A program made the translations under genes and the position numbers. From assembly GCA_964625175.1 (NCBI GenBank), contig CAZVAO010000106.1:1-7973 (forward strand): a DNA stretch of 7,973 bases, in the 5' to 3' direction. Positions 6,131 to 7,973 of this stretch are shown piece by piece (position 1 is the first letter of the stretch; every line of letters starts with the position of its first letter). Below the pieces are notes generated by a model. It was not told the DNA's origin and made no database searches. It saw nothing but the letters and a program-made list of their open reading frames with translations. Origin of the DNA: CAZVAO01 sp964625175 (GTDB taxonomy: Bacteria > Bacillota > UBA994 > PWPR01).

Positions 6131-6958
6131 GTGAAAACCTATTCGACTCAAGAAATCATGGATATCGCACTAGAGATGGCTGGCTTCACCGCTCTTCCTG
6201 GAGATAGTGCAATCTACAATCCCGGCACCAATATTCGAAAAATACTTTTTGGAATTGATATCTCAACTGCAGAACTCCACATGGCTAAAATGATGGGCTA
6301 TGATTTAGTCATTGCCCACCATCCCCCTGCACTAGGATGTTTGCCCGCCCATACGGTATATGGCAGACATGCTGAATTTATGATTGAACGCGGGATTAAT
6401 CCTGACCATGCATGGGCCTCTGTTAAACCACGCATGGATGATTTAGCATCCCGCTATTCTTCCGCGAACCACGACCACTACCCATCTATTGCTCGTTTCC
6501 TAGATCTCCCGTTTATGAACATCCATGCACCGTTAGACGAACTTGGCCGCCAAAAAATGCAGGAGGTTGTCGATGAAACATTAGCTCATAATCATCAAGC
6601 CACCTTAGGCCACATAGCAGCTGCACTTAATACCCTCCCTGAATTCCAAAGAGCTTTTACCAAAGTGGCATTTGCTGCTGGTAGATCAGATACTCCCGCG
6701 GGAAAAACGATCGTTGCCCACGGCGCACTGACCAACGGGGGCTATGAAGTTGCCAACACCTGGTTAGAAAATGGATTTGATACGGTCATCTATATTCATT
6801 GTCCGTTAGCGGTACAAAAGCGTATTGCCAAAGAAAATAAAGGCAACCTTCTGATTTCGGGGCATATCGTTAGTGATCTTGTTGGAATTAATCCTTTTGT
6901 TCGGAAACTACGGGATTTGGGTTTAGAAGTCACCGGAATCAGCGGCATTCGCATATAG
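6131..6958 (+). CDS. Nif3-family dinuclear-metal protein, short divergent form
   Basis: This is a member of the Nif3/YbgI family, toroidal hexamers with a two-metal centre. The biochemical role is unsettled. The 275 residues lack the PII-like insert of the longer (about 370 aa) Bacillota YqfO type, so this is probably a second paralogue. Conserved parts are DLVIAHHP (58-65; metal ligands His63 and His64), IHAPLDELG (131-139; Asp136 equivalent to E. coli YbgI Asp101) and GHIVSD (244-249; His245 equivalent to His215). Position 249 is Asp where Glu219 is usual. The gap between His63 and Asp136 is 73 residues against 38 in YbgI, so about 35 extra residues are present, including His93, His114 and His116. 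The start is GTG with AAGGAG 9 nt upstream. The pcp-like gene follows after 12 nt, so the two are cotranscribed. In E. coli ybgI heads the pxpBCA genes. Confidence 0.87.
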   Translation: MKTYSTQEIMDIALEMAGFTALPGDSAIYNPGTNIRKILFGIDISTAELHMAKMMGYDLVIAHHPPALGCLPAHTVYGRHAEFMIERGINPDHAWASVKPRMDDLASRYSSANHDHYPSIARFLDLPFMNIHAPLDELGRQKMQEVVDETLAHNHQATLGHIAAALNTLPEFQRAFTKVAFAAGRSDTPAGKTIVAHGALTNGGYEVANTWLENGFDTVIYIHCPLAVQKRIAKENKGNLLISGHIVSDLVGINPFVRKLRDLGLEVTGISGIRI

Positions 6959-6970
6959 GAGGGCAATCTT

Positions 6971-7579
6971 ATGAAAATATTGTTGGCTGGGTATGAGCCC
7001 CTATTCGGTGATACGATCAATCCTTCCATTGAGTCAGTCAAAGCAGTTGTGAATAAAGGAGTTCCCGGATTCACCTTGCACGCCGTTGAGATTCCTTTGA
7101 ACTTCCGCCTTATAGGCCCAATCATTTGTCAGGCTATCGACGAATTCTGCCCTGATGTAGTCATTTGCACGGGCTTAGCCAGCAACCGACCTGCCATTTC
7201 CCTTGAGCGTGTGGCAGTCAATATAGTCAGCGGTACCGATCACCTAGATCTTACTTTAGTAGAGGAGCGCATCATTGCAGATGGTCCGCCTGCCTATATG
7301 TGTGATCTACCCTTGCTGAAAATGCGGGATGTCCTATTAAGCAATGGGATTCCAGCTCATATCTCTGATTCTGCCGGAACCCACGGCTGCAATTACATCT
7401 TCTACTATGCTGCTCATCATTTGGCACGAACGCTACCGAACAGCAAAGTTGCCTTTATTCATATGCCTCGCTTGCCAGAGCAGGCAGCTCGCATGTCTAA
7501 GCCTGAGCAGTATGCTAGCATGTCGCTATCCTTGGACATTGAGGCACTGTGTTTAATCATTGGTGAAATCGTTGAATAA
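6971..7579 (+). CDS. pcp: Pyrrolidone-carboxylate peptidase family (C15), divergent pocket
   Basis: This is a cysteine peptidase of family C15, whose classical members remove N-terminal pyroglutamate from peptides in the cytoplasm. Its 202 residues are slightly short against about 215. The catalytic triad is intact: Glu79 (in SLERVAVN), Cys140 (in AGTHGCN) and His164 (in FIHMPRLPEQA), equivalent to Glu81, Cys144 and His168 of the Bacillus amyloliquefaciens enzyme. Arg73 is also kept. Pocket residues differ: Phe10 becomes Tyr8, Phe13 becomes Leu11 (GYEPLFGDTINPS against the usual GFDPFGGE..NPS), and Phe142-Val143 become His138-Gly139. The family is secure, but pyroglutamyl specificity is not. 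The ATG has AGGAGGG, overlapping the nif3 stop codon, 7 nt upstream. Its product, if pyroglutamate, would feed the PxpA pathway. No clear terminator follows directly. Confidence 0.85.
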   Translation: MKILLAGYEPLFGDTINPSIESVKAVVNKGVPGFTLHAVEIPLNFRLIGPIICQAIDEFCPDVVICTGLASNRPAISLERVAVNIVSGTDHLDLTLVEERIIADGPPAYMCDLPLLKMRDVLLSNGIPAHISDSAGTHGCNYIFYYAAHHLARTLPNSKVAFIHMPRLPEQAARMSKPEQYASMSLSLDIEALCLIIGEIVE

Positions 7580-7621
7580 GCGTAAAAATACCATTAAATC
7601 GAGTTCAGTGGTCAGGTTAAA

Positions 7622-7642
7622 GGGGTTCGGGATTCGGGGTTC
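7622..7642 (+). repeat. Three-unit heptamer tandem repeat
   Basis: Three adjacent 7-nt units read GGGGTTC, GGGATTC and GGGGTTC. The middle unit differs at one base. The run is G-rich compared with its surroundings and ends two bases before an ATG. It is too short to imply function by itself, but length variation by slippage is possible. Confidence 0.8.
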
Positions 7643-7644
7643 AA

Positions 7645-7767
7645 ATGAGTATAATTGCTATGCCAAGCGACGGTTTATCGGTTGGAAAGTTAGAATTAAC
7701 GGAACAGTATGAAGCTGCTTCGCTCGTGAAGGTATTGCATTGCGCGCCCGCACCGTCGAAAATCTAA
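7645..7767 (+). CDS. Doubtful 40-residue ORF downstream of pcp
   Basis: An ATG at 7645 opens 40 codons ending in TAA. The peptide begins MSIIAMPSDGLSVGKLELTE and contains one Cys near its C-terminus. The only upstream purine-rich stretch is the GGGG of the heptamer repeat, 6 nt from the ATG, which is a poor ribosome binding site. I recognise no family, membrane segment or signal peptide. A frame of this length can arise by chance, so I include it only as a candidate. Confidence 0.12.
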   Translation: MSIIAMPSDGLSVGKLELTEQYEAASLVKVLHCAPAPSKI

Positions 7768-7801
7768 TATATGCTGCTTTTATATCTTGGCGTTTAGAGT
7801 T

Positions 7802-7872
7802 TTAGAATTGGCGTAATTTCAAGGCACGAGCAAAAACCCGAAGTGAAACTATACATATGCTGAATATTGATG
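7802..7872 (+). repeat. Intergenic repeat copy D
   Basis: This copy contains TTAGAATT (7802-7809), TCAAGGCAC (7819-7827; identical at 277-285), AGGCACGAGCAAAAAC (7822-7837; 15 of 16 match 114-129), AAGTGAAACTATACATA (7841-7857; compare 134-149) and TATGCTGAATA (7856-7866; identical at 154-164). It lacks the loop between the two hairpin arms seen in copies B and C, so the stem is not well formed. It shares the plus orientation of the left-edge copies. Confidence 0.72.
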
Positions 7873-7919
7873 ATATGTACGTTATTATTAAGAAAATGCA
7901 GTTAATATACATATTCAAA

Positions 7920-7945
7920 AAAGCACCCCGTCTCCAGGGCGCTTT
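7920..7945 (+). terminator. Terminator-like hairpin heading repeat copy E
   Basis: AAAGC (7920-7924) and CCC (7926-7928) pair with GGG (7937-7939) and GCTTT (7941-7945). One A-C mismatch lies between them and the loop has 8 nt. It is followed by AGTTTATTATTT, a modest T-rich tail. It could end the nif3-pcp transcript, about 340 nt past its stop. It resembles the hairpin at 52-75. Confidence 0.55.
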
Positions 7946-7973
7946 AGTTTATTATTTAGAATTTCAGGAATAC
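7946..7973 (+). repeat. Intergenic repeat copy E (5' part, cut by window end)
   Basis: TAGAATTTCAGGAAT (7957-7971) matches 87-101 at 14 of 15 positions and starts at the same distance (12 nt) after the preceding hairpin as in copy B. The window ends before the other conserved blocks could appear. Confidence 0.6.

Larger units (their letters stand above)
7580..7801. other. Gene-poor intergenic stretch after pcp
   Basis: About 220 nt follow the pcp stop without a recognisable gene, RNA or terminator. They hold the heptamer tandem repeat at 7622-7642 and a doubtful 40-codon reading frame (7645-7767). TTAGAATTAACGGAACAGTATGAAGCT around 7690-7716, split here only by meaning, loosely recalls the start of repeat copy B and may be a decayed copy, but the match is too weak to call. 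Confidence 0.5.

Noticed and set aside
6796..7125. 109-codon minus-strand frame across the nif3-pcp junction
   Set aside because: It is antisense to two well-supported genes and overlaps their conserved motifs. Its composition fits a shadow frame.
7873..7914. Inverted repeat ATATGTA/TACATAT
   Set aside because: A 7-bp A/T-rich stem with a 28-nt loop is expected by chance in this composition and has no conserved counterpart in the other copies.

Overview
The window looks like a chromosomal segment from a low-to-moderate G+C member of the Bacillota. The reasons are strong GGAGG-type ribosome binding sites, a textbook sigma-A promoter (TTGACA-17-TATAAT), and a gene set typical of that phylum: RecD2 helicase, the S4-domain protein YlmH, and a YvlB-like DUF4097 protein. 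I cannot fix the genus from the sequence. A Negativicutes or Clostridia relative is only a guess. No phage, plasmid, transposase or CRISPR gene is present.

Layout. Positions 1-374 hold no gene. They carry a bidirectional terminator-like hairpin and three related copies, one of them partial, of an intergenic repeat. Positions 375-4114 are a tight minus-strand operon read ylmH -> recD2 -> pxpA, with gaps of 9-24 nt and then a 4-nt ATGA overlap. Positions 4115-4412 hold the leader and upstream region of that operon and the terminator of the next gene. Positions 4413-5897 are a single minus-strand gene for a cytoplasmic coiled-coil plus DUF4097 protein with its own strong promoter. Positions 5898-6130 are a divergent promoter region. 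Positions 6131-7579 are a plus-strand pair, a Nif3-family gene followed 12 nt later by a pyrrolidone-carboxylate-peptidase (Pcp) family gene. Positions 7580-7973 are non-coding as far as I can tell, apart from one doubtful 40-codon ORF. They hold a 7-nt tandem repeat and two more copies of the repeat family seen at the left edge.

How the genes fit together. Pcp-type enzymes release 5-oxoproline (pyroglutamate) from peptide N-termini, and PxpA is a subunit of the ATP-dependent 5-oxoprolinase PxpABC that opens it to glutamate. In Escherichia coli the Nif3 homologue ybgI lies directly upstream of pxpB-pxpC-pxpA. A nif3-pcp pair within 5 kb of pxpA therefore repeats that association in a different arrangement, although pxpB and pxpC are not in this window. 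The Pcp homologue keeps its catalytic Glu-Cys-His triad, but the residues lining the pyroglutamate pocket differ from the family consensus, so its true substrate is open. The Nif3 homologue has an extra segment of about 35 residues with additional histidines, and an Asp where a Glu metal ligand is usual. These two enzymes and the structured intergenic repeat family are the parts most worth a second look.
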